Below are positions 9,008 through 17,833 of a stretch of DNA of 64,000 bases, piece by piece. Origin of the DNA: Flavobacterium notoginsengisoli (GTDB taxonomy: Bacteria > Bacteroidota > Bacteroidia > Flavobacteriales > Flavobacteriaceae). The stretch's first letter is position 1, and each line of letters begins with the position of its first letter. A model generated the notes under the pieces. The model was not told the origin of the DNA and ran no database searches. It was given only the letters and a program-made list of their open reading frames with translations. The translations under genes were made by a program, and so were the position numbers. The stretch is taken from assembly GCF_014207905.1 (NCBI RefSeq), contig NZ_JACHLB010000004.1:310001-374000 (forward strand), written 5' to 3'.

Positions 9008-9214
9008 CTCGCAAGGACACTAAGACGCAAAGTTTCTGTTTTTAATTGCCTACAGCTTTAGCTGGAGGTGCATAAATGTAATAAGAGAAAGGCTTTAGCC
9101 GAACTTTCGCATTTTTGGCTAAAGCCATTTCTGATTTCTCTTTAAAACCTCCAGCTAAAGCTGGAGGCAACAAATATGCTTTAAAAAAACTTCGCGACTC
9201 TGTGCCTTTGCGAG
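9008..9214. repeat. nested composite palindrome, copy A
   Basis: Three inverted repeats sit inside each other. The outer arms (CTCGCAAG.. at 9008-9035 and ..TTTGCGAG at 9187-9214) match at 22 of 28 positions. The middle arms at 9046-9068 and 9148-9170 (core AGCTTTAGCTGGAGG) have one mismatch in 23. The inner GGCTTTAGCC/GGCTAAAGCC pair lies at 9091-9100 and 9117-9126. The same architecture recurs at 52496-52705. It fills the gap between czcB and the ATPase gene. Confidence 0.9.
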
Positions 9215-9235
9215 CTAATTTCACTCCAACAAAAA

Positions 9236-9273
9236 CCTCAGTCCCTTAGAACCTCAGCTCCTCAGAACCTTAA
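9236..9273. repeat. octamer-periodic CTTAGAAC/CTCAGAAC repeat arm
   Basis: A run of CCTCAG/CTTAGAAC/CTCAGAAC units with 8-base spacing ends 7 bases before the czcB stop. It belongs to the same family as the arms at 25.6, 27.2, 41.5-46.5, 54.3 and 56.1 kb. Confidence 0.8.
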
Positions 9274-9279
9274 AAAAAA

Positions 9280-10551
9280 TCAATGCTCATGCTCTCCTCC
9301 GCCCTTCATTGCTGAAAGCAGATAAAATGCGCCCTTTGTCACTACTTTTGCATTGGCAGAAACTTCATTTACAAATTTAATTTCTGTAAAACCTAAATCT
9401 GTTGTTCCTGGAATCACTTCTACGGCTTTAAAGTGGACTTCTTTTTCGTGAATTTCTTCTTTTTCACCCGCTTTATGATCGTGTTCTTGTTCCGCTTTTT
9501 CATCTTCTTGCACAAATACAAAATATTTATCGGCATTTCTGACAACCGCATCTTTTGGCAGTGCAGGAACTGTTGAATTTGTTATGTTGATATTGGCCGA
9601 AACATACATTCCTGGAATTAAGCCTTTAGCATCGGCAGGGTCAATTTTAGCATGAACGGCAACTGTTTTGCTTTCGTTAGAAAAAGATTTATTGATTCCG
9701 AAAATCTTTCCTTTAATGGATTTATTGGACTGATTTGTCAATACAAAATCAATAACCTGACCAATAGAAATCGAACCTAAATCTTTTTCATAAACATTTA
9801 AATCTAAATGCATTTGGCTATTGTCAACTACTTCAAACAAAGAAACTCCTGTATTTGCAAAAGCGCCTTTCGCAATATTAATTTTTCCAACATAACCATT
9901 TATCGGTGAAACAATTGGCACAACAGAGGAACTTCCTTTAGTAGAAACATGTAAAGCATCCAATTTATTTTTTGCCGCCTGTGCACGTGCTCTTTCTGCA
10001 GCTAATTTGGCTTTTACTTCCTGAAATGTTTTTCTCGGATTTACATTTTCATCACTTAATGTTTTCTGGCGATTGTATTCCAACTGTAGATATTCAACAC
10101 TGGCTGAAGCCGAATGATAATCTTCCTGCATTTCGATTACCTCAAGATTTTGAATCGTTGCTAGTACTTTTCCTTTATTTACAAATGTGCCTTCCAAAAC
10201 AAAAATATCCTTTACCGTTCCGCCAATTAAAGTCGAAACTTCAGCAGAATTTTGAGGTGGAACTGTTGTGTAGCCATTTGCTTTAATGATTTTATTTAGG
10301 TTTCGATCTTCAACAAATCCAGTTTCAATTCCGACTGTTTTAAATTGCGATTCTGTTAAAGAAACCTCTGTTGTAGCTTTTTCTTCTTCTTTTGGTTCTT
10401 CTGTTTTCTTTTCATTACAGCTTAGATTAACCGCAAAGAGCGCAAAGATTCCGCAAAGGGCGCTAAGTTTTATTCCTTTGCGAACTTTGCGCTTTATCTT
10501 TGCGTGCTTTGCGGTTAAATTATCAGTTAAGTTCATAAATATATTTTTCAT
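9280..10551 (-). CDS. czcB: CzcB-type periplasmic adaptor of an RND metal-efflux pump
   Basis: About 423 residues from the ATG at 10551, which lies one base beyond the czcC stop (10553-10555); ATG 10536 is an alternative. It is a membrane-fusion protein: lipoyl-like segment (GTVKDIFVLEGTFVNKGKVL), helical hairpin, second lipoyl half (PINGYVGKINIAKGAFANTG), beta-barrel, and a His/Glu-rich C-terminal stretch (KAEQEHDHKAGEKEEIHEKE) ending in GGGEHEH that suits metal binding. It couples CzcA to CzcC across the periplasm. Residues 12-42, covering the charged and hydrophobic parts of the signal peptide, are encoded by a palindromic dispersed repeat (10429-10516); the probable lipid-modified Cys45 follows just after. 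Confidence 0.92.
   Translation of the reverse strand: MKNIFMNLTDNLTAKHAKIKRKVRKGIKLSALCGIFALFAVNLSCNEKKTEEPKEEEKATTEVSLTESQFKTVGIETGFVEDRNLNKIIKANGYTTVPPQNSAEVSTLIGGTVKDIFVLEGTFVNKGKVLATIQNLEVIEMQEDYHSASASVEYLQLEYNRQKTLSDENVNPRKTFQEVKAKLAAERARAQAAKNKLDALHVSTKGSSSVVPIVSPINGYVGKINIAKGAFANTGVSLFEVVDNSQMHLDLNVYEKDLGSISIGQVIDFVLTNQSNKSIKGKIFGINKSFSNESKTVAVHAKIDPADAKGLIPGMYVSANINITNSTVPALPKDAVVRNADKYFVFVQEDEKAEQEHDHKAGEKEEIHEKEVHFKAVEVIPGTTDLGFTEIKFVNEVSANAKVVTKGAFYLLSAMKGGGEHEH
10429..10516. repeat. AACCGCAAAG palindromic repeat inside the czcB coding region
   Basis: Arms at 10429-10449 (AACCGCAAAGAGCGCAAAGAT) and 10496-10516 match at 19 of 21 positions as an inverted repeat. The same family occurs in an intergenic space at 31829-31917 with perfect 19-base arms, and as half-copies at about 46437 and 48280. 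Here it is read through in frame and codes for most of the CzcB signal peptide. Confidence 0.93.
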
Positions 10552-10552
10552 A

Positions 10553-11788
10553 TTAATTGTTTTTAATGGTTGGGAATTGAAGTTCGATTGCACTTTGATT
10601 ATAGCTGTGCGTTGCCTCTGCAAATTGTTTTTTAATATCAATTGCCTGATTTAGAAAACTGATATACGACCAATAACTCAAATCGCCATTAGCATAACTT
10701 TTCTGCGCTGTATCAATAATTTGATTGGCATATTGCAAACCTTCATTTTGATAATAATTCAGATTCTTTTGCTGTTTTTGAAAGTTATTCTGCAATTCTT
10801 CTCTTTGCAGATTCAAAATCATTTTGTTTTTGTCTAAAGCCAATTGCGATTGCGAAATGCTAATTTCCGCCGCTTTTGCTCTCGTCGTATTGACACCTCC
10901 AAACAGTGGAATTTGTAAGCCAGCAGTAAAACCTTGAAATAAAGATTCTGTATTTATAGTCTGCGCGAAATATCCCAAACCAAATTTTGGCGTTCTCAAA
11001 GCTTTAAAAGTTCCCGCTTCTTTTTGATAAACCGAAATTTGCTGTTGATAAAAATCGTTTATTAAATTCTCTGCTTTGCTATTTTGCTGATTTTCTATAA
11101 AAATATATTGTAACGCTGTACTTTCGTCAGGAACAATATTTTCTGTAGTTTGCACAAAAAACTGAAGCTGTTTCTGATAAATTGCCAAATCGTAATTCAA
11201 TTGTTCTTTTTGCGTTTCAATTTCTTTGACTTTTGCTTTAGCGCTAATTACTTCGATATTACCGCTTTCTCCAGTTTTAAAACGCAATTCGGCATTTTTT
11301 AGAAATTTGGTGTAAATCTCATTCAATTCTGAGTTTAACTTCTGAATCGAAATTCCATACAAATATTGATAATACGCCAAAGTCACCGCTTTTTCGAGTT
11401 CGTAAGAAGACAATGCTTTTCTTTTTTCAGCCAATTTTGCCAATTCTTCCTGCAATTGACGATTCGCTTTTGTTACATTTCCTAAAGGAAAAAACTGTTG
11501 TATCGAAACATTATGATCGAAATCGGCACTATTGAATTGTCCGCCTTGATATTGCACTTGCAAAGGATCTGGTTGAAAAGCAGTTTTCTTTAAAACCGTT
11601 TGGCGTTCTATTTCTTTATCGGCAATTTTTAAGTCGATGTTGTTAGATTTTGCTTTTTCTAAAGCTTTTTCTAAAGATATTTTTTGTTGTGCAAATGTTG
11701 TTGTGCATACCAATAGAAACATAATTAACAAGCAGATAAATTTTCCCCTAAAGAATTTTATATTGATTTTATATTTTGTTCTCATCAT
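10553..11788 (-). CDS. czcC: CzcC-type outer-membrane efflux protein (TolC family)
   Basis: 411 residues with an N-terminal signal segment ending near CTTTFAQQ and two copies of the long helical hairpin pattern of outer-membrane efflux proteins (ISLEKALEKAKSNNIDLKIA in the first half, PLFGGVNTTRAKAAEISISQ in the second). Length is normal for the family. It forms the trimeric exit duct of the Czc pump. It is transcribed leftward between czcA and czcB, with a single base between its stop and the czcB start, so translation of the two is coupled. The start could also be one of several Met codons just before the hydrophobic core. Confidence 0.9.
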   Translation of the reverse strand: MMRTKYKINIKFFRGKFICLLIMFLLVCTTTFAQQKISLEKALEKAKSNNIDLKIADKEIERQTVLKKTAFQPDPLQVQYQGGQFNSADFDHNVSIQQFFPLGNVTKANRQLQEELAKLAEKRKALSSYELEKAVTLAYYQYLYGISIQKLNSELNEIYTKFLKNAELRFKTGESGNIEVISAKAKVKEIETQKEQLNYDLAIYQKQLQFFVQTTENIVPDESTALQYIFIENQQNSKAENLINDFYQQQISVYQKEAGTFKALRTPKFGLGYFAQTINTESLFQGFTAGLQIPLFGGVNTTRAKAAEISISQSQLALDKNKMILNLQREELQNNFQKQQKNLNYYQNEGLQYANQIIDTAQKSYANGDLSYWSYISFLNQAIDIKKQFAEATHSYNQSAIELQFPTIKNN

Positions 11789-11814
11789 TAATATTTTTTT
11801 ACTTCACGCAGATT

Positions 11815-11903
11815 TAAAAGGATTTCAGCAGATATACGCAGATTATATTTGAAATTTTTAAATTAAATCTGTTTTATCTGCATAAATCTGCAGAATCTGC
11901 GTG
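11815..11903. repeat. CACGCAGATT inverted repeat between czcA and czcC
   Basis: Arms beginning CACGCAGATT at 11815 and ending AATCTGCGTG at 11903 enclose an AT-rich centre with further partial matches. A second member lies at 48369-48466. It starts 26 bases before the czcC start and ends 6 bases from the czcA stop. Confidence 0.85.
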
Positions 11904-11908
11904 AAAAA

Positions 11909-14900
11909 TCATTTTACTTTACCGTTAAACTTCTCCAACATTAAATACAAAATCGGCAAAACGATTAAGGTTAATAAAGTTGCCGAGAATAAACCGCCAA
12001 TAACCACCGTTGCCAAAGGTTTCTGCACTTCTGCTCCACCGCTTGTTGACAATGCCATTGGTAAAAAACCTAAAGAAGCTACAGCAGCGGTCATTAAAAC
12101 TGGTCGTAATCTGGTTTTCGTTCCAATAAAAACGCGTTCCAATGGATCTGAAATACCTTCAAGTTTTAGCTGATTGAAATACGAAATCAAAACAATTCCG
12201 TTTAAAACGGCGATTCCAAACAAAGCAATAAATCCGATTCCCGCAGAAATACTAAAAGGCATTCCTCTTAAAACTAAAGCCAAAACACCTCCCATTGCTG
12301 AAAGTGGAATTGCAGTAAATATTAAAACTGCTTGTTTAATGCTATTAAAAGTGAAATAAAGAAGTACTAAGATTAATCCTAAAGCGACTGGTAACGCTAC
12401 CAAAAGCCTTTCTGATGCTTCTATTAAGTTTTCGAATTGTCCTCCATAGGTAATAAAATAGCCCGAAGGAAGTTTATAGTTTTGATCTAAACGCTGTTTA
12501 ATTTCTTCGACCACACTTTGTATGTCACGTCCTCGAACGTTTAATCCAACCGTAATTCTTCTTTTTCCGTCTTCGCGAATGACCTGCACGGGACCTTGTT
12601 CGTATTCTACAGATGCAACTTGTGAAAGTGGAACTTGCTGGCCATTTGGAAGCGGAATAAATAAATTGCTAACATCTGTAATATCGGCGCGGTTGTCTTC
12701 GTTCATTCTTACCACAACATCAAATCTTTTGCTTTCTTCATAAATTTTTCCAGCACTTTCTCCAGCAAATGAAGAACGTATAATCTGATTGATATCTGAA
12801 ATATTCAATCCGTACAAAGCGATTTTATTGTAATCGTATTTAATCGTAATTTGAGGCAATCCTGTTACTTTATCTGCTTTTAAATCTCCAACGCCTTCAA
12901 TGCTTTTTATTTTCGAAATCAATTCAGTGGCTTTAGCATCGAGAATTTCTAGATCGTCTCCAAATATTTTTATAGCAATATCAGAACGGCTTCCCGTCAT
13001 TAATTCATTAAAACGCATCTGAATTGGCTGTGAAATTTCGATGTTAACTCCTGGAATTACTTCCATTTCTTCTTTCATTGCATTGGCTAAATCTTCCCAA
13101 TTGCGGTATTTTCCAGACCATTCTTTTTTGTCTTTCAAAACAATAATCAAATCACCACTTTCAATGGGCATTGGATCTGTCGGTATTTCACCACTTCCAA
13201 TTTTGCTTACAATGGTTTTGATTTCGGGAAATTTTGCCTTTAAAATCTGCTCATATTTTGTAGTAGTTTCAACAGTTTGCGAAAGCGAACTTCCAGTCAT
13301 AATTGTAGCATTCATAGCCAAATCGCCTTCCTCGATAGTTGGAATAAATTCACCTCCCATATTTTGAAAAATTATTACGCTCAAGGCGAATAATCCGATG
13401 GCAACGGCAAGTACAGCATTTTTAAAAACCAAAGCTTTTTTCAACAAAGGCATATAAAGATTCTCAAGCCACAAAATCATTCGATCGCTAAAGTTTTCTT
13501 TGCGTTCTGTTTTCTTTGATAAAAATAGAGCACTCATCATCGGAACATAAGTCAATGACAAAATAAAAGCACCAATAATGGCAAAACCGACTGTCATCGC
13601 CATTGGTTTGAACATTTTTCCTTCTGTTCCAATTAAGGCCAAAATCGGCAGATAAACTATTAAGATAATAATTTCACCAAAAGCGGCACTATTTCTAATC
13701 TTTGAAGCCGAATTGTAAACCTCAGTATCCATTTCTTCTTGCGACAATTCTTTTTTCTTTTTGAATTGCTGCAAATGATGCATCGTCGCCTCTACAATAA
13801 TTACGGCACCGTCTACTATAATTCCGAAGTCAATTGCGCCTAAACTCATTAAATTTCCGCTTACGCCAAAGAGATTCATTAGAATAATGGCAAAAAGCAT
13901 CGCAAGCGGAATCACAGAAGCGACAATCAATCCTGCTCGGAGATTTCCTAAAAAGAGAATCAGAACAAAAATGACAATTAAAGCCCCTTCTAATAAGTTT
14001 TTTGTCACGGTTCCGATGGCATTATCTACTAATTTTCCTCGGTCAATAAAAGCTTCTGCCACAACTCCTTCTGGAAGACTTTTGTTAATCTGAATCATTT
14101 TTTCATGAATTCGATCGACAACTGCTTTTGAGTTTTCTCCTTTAAGCATTAAAACCAAACCCGAAACAATTTCGCCTTTTCCATCTTTTGTAGAAGCTCC
14201 GTAACGTAAAGCGACACCTTCTCGAACCTGTGCCACATCGCGCACTAAAACTGGCGAACCGTTTCTGTTTTTAACTACAACATTGCCTAAGTCTTTTGTT
14301 CCTTTCGCCATTCCGACACCTCGAATAAAATATGCATATTGGTCTTTTTCGATGTATGCTCCTCCCGTATTTTGGTTGTTTTTGGCTAAAGCATCGAAAA
14401 TTTCGGTAATCGTTACACCCAAACTATTTAGCGTATTTGGATTAACGGCAATTTCATATTGCTTTAATTTTCCTCCCCAAGAACTTACTTCGGCAACACC
14501 TTTAATTCCTTGTAATTGCGGAATAATGATCCAATCCTGAATGGTTCGCAAATCGACTGCACTGTATTTATTTTCATAGCCTTTTTTAGCATAAACATCG
14601 TATTGGTAAATTTCTCCCAAACCTGTACTGATTGGAGCTAATTCTGGTGAACCAACATAAGCAGGTATATTTTCTTCTGCTTGTTTTAATCGCTGAAAAA
14701 TTTGTTCTCTAGCCCAATAAATATCTACATCTTCTTCGAAAACAACCGTTACGACTGATAATCCGAAACGGGAAATACTTCGGAGTTCTATCACGTCAGG
14801 AACTGTTTTTACGGCTTGTTCTAACGGATAAGTAATTAACTGCTCAACTTCTTGGCTTGCAAGCGTTGGAGCTGTTGTAATAATCTGTACCTGATTATTG

Positions 14901-15028
14901 GTAATATCAGGAAGCGCATCTAGCGGTAATTTTTTTAGGGAATAACTCCCAACGGCAATTAATACCAAAGTGAATAATAGTATAATGAACTTATTCTTTA
15001 TACTAAATTGTATGATTTTATCTAACAT
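11909..15028 (-). CDS. czcA: CzcA-type heavy-metal RND efflux pump (inner-membrane subunit)
   Basis: 1039 residues, full length for the HME-RND family, with two repeats of one helix, a large periplasmic loop and five or six helices. The fourth helix carries the proton-relay signature GAIDFGIIVDGAVIIVE, whose Asp, Asp and Glu identify pumps for divalent cations (Zn, Co, Cd or Ni) rather than Cu/Ag pumps. It takes periplasmic or cytoplasmic metal and drives it out through CzcB and CzcC using the proton gradient. It lies upstream of czcC in the leftward operon, after the small DUF6660-like gene. No metal regulator gene is adjacent, so control must come from elsewhere or from a two-component system. 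Confidence 0.95.
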   Translation of the reverse strand: MLDKIIQFSIKNKFIILLFTLVLIAVGSYSLKKLPLDALPDITNNQVQIITTAPTLASQEVEQLITYPLEQAVKTVPDVIELRSISRFGLSVVTVVFEEDVDIYWAREQIFQRLKQAEENIPAYVGSPELAPISTGLGEIYQYDVYAKKGYENKYSAVDLRTIQDWIIIPQLQGIKGVAEVSSWGGKLKQYEIAVNPNTLNSLGVTITEIFDALAKNNQNTGGAYIEKDQYAYFIRGVGMAKGTKDLGNVVVKNRNGSPVLVRDVAQVREGVALRYGASTKDGKGEIVSGLVLMLKGENSKAVVDRIHEKMIQINKSLPEGVVAEAFIDRGKLVDNAIGTVTKNLLEGALIVIFVLILFLGNLRAGLIVASVIPLAMLFAIILMNLFGVSGNLMSLGAIDFGIIVDGAVIIVEATMHHLQQFKKKKELSQEEMDTEVYNSASKIRNSAAFGEIIILIVYLPILALIGTEGKMFKPMAMTVGFAIIGAFILSLTYVPMMSALFLSKKTERKENFSDRMILWLENLYMPLLKKALVFKNAVLAVAIGLFALSVIIFQNMGGEFIPTIEEGDLAMNATIMTGSSLSQTVETTTKYEQILKAKFPEIKTIVSKIGSGEIPTDPMPIESGDLIIVLKDKKEWSGKYRNWEDLANAMKEEMEVIPGVNIEISQPIQMRFNELMTGSRSDIAIKIFGDDLEILDAKATELISKIKSIEGVGDLKADKVTGLPQITIKYDYNKIALYGLNISDINQIIRSSFAGESAGKIYEESKRFDVVVRMNEDNRADITDVSNLFIPLPNGQQVPLSQVASVEYEQGPVQVIREDGKRRITVGLNVRGRDIQSVVEEIKQRLDQNYKLPSGYFITYGGQFENLIEASERLLVALPVALGLILVLLYFTFNSIKQAVLIFTAIPLSAMGGVLALVLRGMPFSISAGIGFIALFGIAVLNGIVLISYFNQLKLEGISDPLERVFIGTKTRLRPVLMTAAVASLGFLPMALSTSGGAEVQKPLATVVIGGLFSATLLTLIVLPILYLMLEKFNGKVK

Positions 15029-15035
15029 TTGAAAT

Positions 15036-15140
15036 TATAATGAAATGAGAAATGAGACAATCTCTTGTCTATCTTGATTTTGTGGAAAATCCACAATTCT
15101 CTAATCCATTTTCCGAATTATCGGAAAGGATTTCATTATA
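15036..15140. repeat. hairpin-rich inverted repeat between the DUF6660-like gene and czcA
   Basis: Perfect 11-base outer arms (TATAATGAAAT at 15036-15046, ATTTCATTATA at 15130-15140) enclose two further small palindromes, TTGTGGAaaaTCCACAA and TTTCCGAattaTCGGAAA. The right arm overlaps the stop codon of the upstream gene. It may attenuate or stabilise the operon mRNA. Confidence 0.75.
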
Positions 15141-15459
15141 CTAACTGGGGCGGCTGCCAAATGCTTCCGTAGAAATTAGAAGCAAAAACGGAATTGTAAT
15201 TGGGTATTGCTATCGAAATGATGTCGCAAACTTTTGGAAACTCAAAAATTATCGGAGTTTGATAACTTAAAACCTGAGCGCCACAGCAGTTGCAGGCGCA
15301 AAAAGGCGAACATAAATCGTTGTCTTTATCATGAGAATGACTTTCTTCAGAAGAAAATTGAGCCGTTTTATGCATAGCGCTATTCACTTCCATATCTGCA
15401 CAGGGCATGTTAGAAAGTGCCATCAAATAGACTGATAATAGTATTGCTATCCATTTCAT
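15136..15459 (-). CDS. small Cys/His-rich exported protein (DUF6660-like) heading the metal-efflux operon
   Basis: 107 residues with an N-terminal hydrophobic signal (MKWIAILLSVYLMALSNMPC) and a central stretch dense in potential metal ligands: SHSHDKDNDLCSPFCACNCC. The family resembles DUF6660, found next to cation-efflux genes in Bacteroidota; this assignment is from memory of the family pattern. It probably sits in the periplasm or membrane and binds or senses the metal handled by the pump. It is the first gene of the leftward run ending with the P-type ATPase, and lies about 107 bases upstream of czcA. Confidence 0.8.
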   Translation of the reverse strand: MKWIAILLSVYLMALSNMPCADMEVNSAMHKTAQFSSEESHSHDKDNDLCSPFCACNCCGAQVLSYQTPIIFEFPKVCDIISIAIPNYNSVFASNFYGSIWQPPQLV

Positions 15460-15761
15460 AAAACAAAAATAGGATTTATTCTTTTACAAATGATAAATTT
15501 AGTCAAAAGCAAAGCCAATTTTAAGCAACCAATAAAAATAAAAAGCATTGACTACCTTACAATTACAAAAGTAGTTTCTCAAAAAAAACATAAAATGTTA
15601 AAAATTTTTAATTAACTTTAACACAATTAACCACCATAAAAATTAGTTCATATTCCTTTTTGTATCAACCTGTAAACGAAAGATAAGCCGAAATTCCCCC
15701 AAAGAATACATTAGTACACATTTATTTAAGCAGTTTAATTAATTTAAAACACTACAAAGAA
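15460..15761. other. intergenic region between divergent genes, no clear feature
   Basis: About 300 bases, strongly AT-rich, between the leftward metal operon and the rightward barrel pair. It must hold both promoters, but I find no convincing TTTG/TAnnTTTG pair, hairpin or repeat. Confidence 0.6.
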
Positions 15762-16883
15762 ATGAAATGTAACAAACTAATATCAGCCCTTTTATTATTA
15801 TGCAGTACATCAATCTTCGCACAAGTTTACACCGATAAAGTTGTTGGAGAAAAAAATCAAGAAGTTAAAGACAGTCTCAAAATCGCCGATTACCCTTACG
15901 CATTGCCAATTTGGGGACAAAAAGTAGCTCAGAAAGGCTACAAACTTCCTTACTCGGCAGGACTTTCACTTAATTATTTCTGGCAAGATTCTGAAATCGT
16001 TATTAGTAATCTCAACGTTGGTTTTAATAATGGACCGATGTATAATTTAGATGAAATTGTCCGTTTTGATAAATCTCATGTCGAAGCTGGCGCGCTCACC
16101 ATTCGTCCAGACATCTGGCTTCTTCCGTTTTTAAATATATATGGAATTTTAGGAAAGGCTAATACCGCAACCAAAATCAACGCCGGAATTTATGTTCCAG
16201 ATGCCGATAATAATTGGTCTCAAGTTGCTCATTTTAGTACAAAAGCCAATTTTAATGCGACAACATTTGGTCTCGGAATGACGCCAACTATAGGTATTGG
16301 TGGCGGATGGTTAGCATTAGATATGAATATGGCTTGGACCGATATCAGTTCTCTTGACAAACCTGCATTTTCATATGTTTTTGGTCCGCGATTAGGAAAG
16401 ACATTTAAATTTCATAAACCAGAACAAAACATAGCCGTTTGGGTTGGAGGTTTCAGGGTTCATATTTCGGGTGATACTAATGGAAATCTGCCTTTATCTG
16501 ATTTTATAGACTTAAGTAATGCCCAACAAAAAGTTGACGATGGTCTAGCAAAAGTTACAGAAAACCAAACCAAAGTAGACAATTGGTGGGATAGCTTAAC
16601 TCCTGTTGAACAAAAAAATCCAGTAAATGTTGCCAAACATAATACTGCAAATAGAGCTTTAGAAAGTGCTGGAAATATTTTAGCAACCTTAGACGGCGCA
16701 CTAAGCACTGCTAGTACATCTTCTGTGCAATATTCTCTTCAAAAAAGACCTAAAGATATGTGGAACTTTATTATCGGTTCGCAATATCAGTTTAACAAAC
16801 ATCTCATGTTTAGAGTCGAAGCTGGTTTTCTGGGCAGTCGAACACAAGCTTTAGGAGGTATTCAATATCGTTTTGGACTTTAA
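15762..16883 (+). CDS. outer-membrane beta-barrel protein, function unknown
   Basis: 373 residues with a signal peptide (MKCNKLISALLLLCSTSIFA). The chain shows barrel features: alternating strands with Gly and aromatic residues (FGLGMTPTIGIGGGWLALDM) and a C-terminal strand ending in GGIQYRFGL with terminal Leu after Phe. Between about residues 245 and 315 lies a helical, Asn/Ala/Gln-rich insertion (from DLSNAQQKVDDGLAKVTENQ), which could be an extracellular or periplasmic coiled hairpin. I do not know the family's function. It is followed after 11 bases by a second barrel gene, so they form an operon. Confidence 0.75.
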   Translation: MKCNKLISALLLLCSTSIFAQVYTDKVVGEKNQEVKDSLKIADYPYALPIWGQKVAQKGYKLPYSAGLSLNYFWQDSEIVISNLNVGFNNGPMYNLDEIVRFDKSHVEAGALTIRPDIWLLPFLNIYGILGKANTATKINAGIYVPDADNNWSQVAHFSTKANFNATTFGLGMTPTIGIGGGWLALDMNMAWTDISSLDKPAFSYVFGPRLGKTFKFHKPEQNIAVWVGGFRVHISGDTNGNLPLSDFIDLSNAQQKVDDGLAKVTENQTKVDNWWDSLTPVEQKNPVNVAKHNTANRALESAGNILATLDGALSTASTSSVQYSLQKRPKDMWNFIIGSQYQFNKHLMFRVEAGFLGSRTQALGGIQYRFGL

Positions 16884-16894
16884 TTCCTTATTTT

Positions 16895-17653
16895 ATGAAA
16901 AAGGTTTTAATAGCAATTTTCACTTTCTTTTGTATTTCATCTGCACATTCTCAGGTTTTGATTTCTCTTATTTTCGGAGATAAATTGAATTCGCCTTTTC
17001 TGGAATTTGGACTTGAAGGAGGTATCAATCTTTCTGATATTTCCAATCTTGAAAGTTCTGGAATGAATCCGGGTTTTAATCTTGGTTTTTATTTTGATAT
17101 AAAATCCAGAAAAAATCCCGCATGGATGATTAATACAGGTGTAATAGTAAAATCTCCAATGGGCGCACGACATATTCCTGTTTATTCTTTAGATGATGAA
17201 AATCTCGACAATACTTTTGAAGGCGGAACGGTAAACCGTGAAATTCGTTATTTTAATGTTCCTATTTTAATTAAATACCAATTTAAAAATAGAATTTTCG
17301 TTAAAACCGGACCTCAGTTTGGACTTCTTGCTTCCGCTTTTGATGAATTTACAAATGAAATTAATAAGAACGATGTCACTTATAAGAAAAAAATCAGAGA
17401 TGAGATTCGTGTAATTGATGCTGGAATAGCTCTAGGAACGGGCTATCATATGAATGTAGGCAACGGACTGAATATTACTATTCAATATTACTACGGATTG
17501 GTTCCTGTAATGAAAGGTGATGGTCCAAATGTATATAATCGATCTTTATATTTAACAGCTGGTATTCCTATCGGAAAAGGAAAAGCAGCACAAAAAAGAG
17601 CAGAAAAAGATGCTGAAATGAATAAGGTTATTTTACCAGAAGATGAGAAATAG
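16895..17653 (+). CDS. PorT-like outer-membrane beta-barrel protein
   Basis: 252 residues with a signal peptide (MKKVLIAIFTFFCISSAHSQ). The pattern of eight or so strands, with LEGGINLSDISN at the start, PILIKYQFKNRIFVKTGPQF in the middle and a late GLVPVMKG strand, matches the PorT/OmpA-like barrel family common in Bacteroidota. The C-terminus is a short charged tail (KAAQKRAEKDAEMNKV). It probably spans the outer membrane as a small barrel. It is co-transcribed with the preceding barrel gene. No function beyond the fold can be stated. Confidence 0.8.
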   Translation: MKKVLIAIFTFFCISSAHSQVLISLIFGDKLNSPFLEFGLEGGINLSDISNLESSGMNPGFNLGFYFDIKSRKNPAWMINTGVIVKSPMGARHIPVYSLDDENLDNTFEGGTVNREIRYFNVPILIKYQFKNRIFVKTGPQFGLLASAFDEFTNEINKNDVTYKKKIRDEIRVIDAGIALGTGYHMNVGNGLNITIQYYYGLVPVMKGDGPNVYNRSLYLTAGIPIGKGKAAQKRAEKDAEMNKVILPEDEK

Positions 17654-17682
17654 ATATTCTATATACTTTTGATAAATTTTTA

Positions 17683-17818
17683 AACACATAGTAACATAGA
17701 TTTTTTGTTTCTACAAAAGAAATTAATGAAAGAAACTAGTTTCTAACACATAGCTATGTGTATTGATGCAAGTGAAACGCCTTTTTATAGACAAAGAAAA
17801 GCTATGTTTCTATGTGTT
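17683..17818. repeat. AACACATAG inverted repeat
   Basis: Arms at 17683-17699 (AACACATAGTAACATAG) and 17802-17818 (CTATGTTTCTATGTGTT) are near-perfect reverse complements, with a small AACACATAGCTATGTGTA palindrome between them. It fills the space between the convergent barrel and cheB genes and could stop transcription from both sides. Confidence 0.88.
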
Positions 17819-17833
17819 AAAAAATAAATCTCT

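Noticed and set aside
9042..9224. 60-codon reverse-strand frame in the composite repeat
   Set aside because: It translates the palindromic repeat itself (AYLLPPALAGG type), has no independent start signal and is a known kind of artefact.
13041..13367. Frame on the plus strand inside czcA
   Set aside because: Antisense shadow of the large RND gene; no own features.
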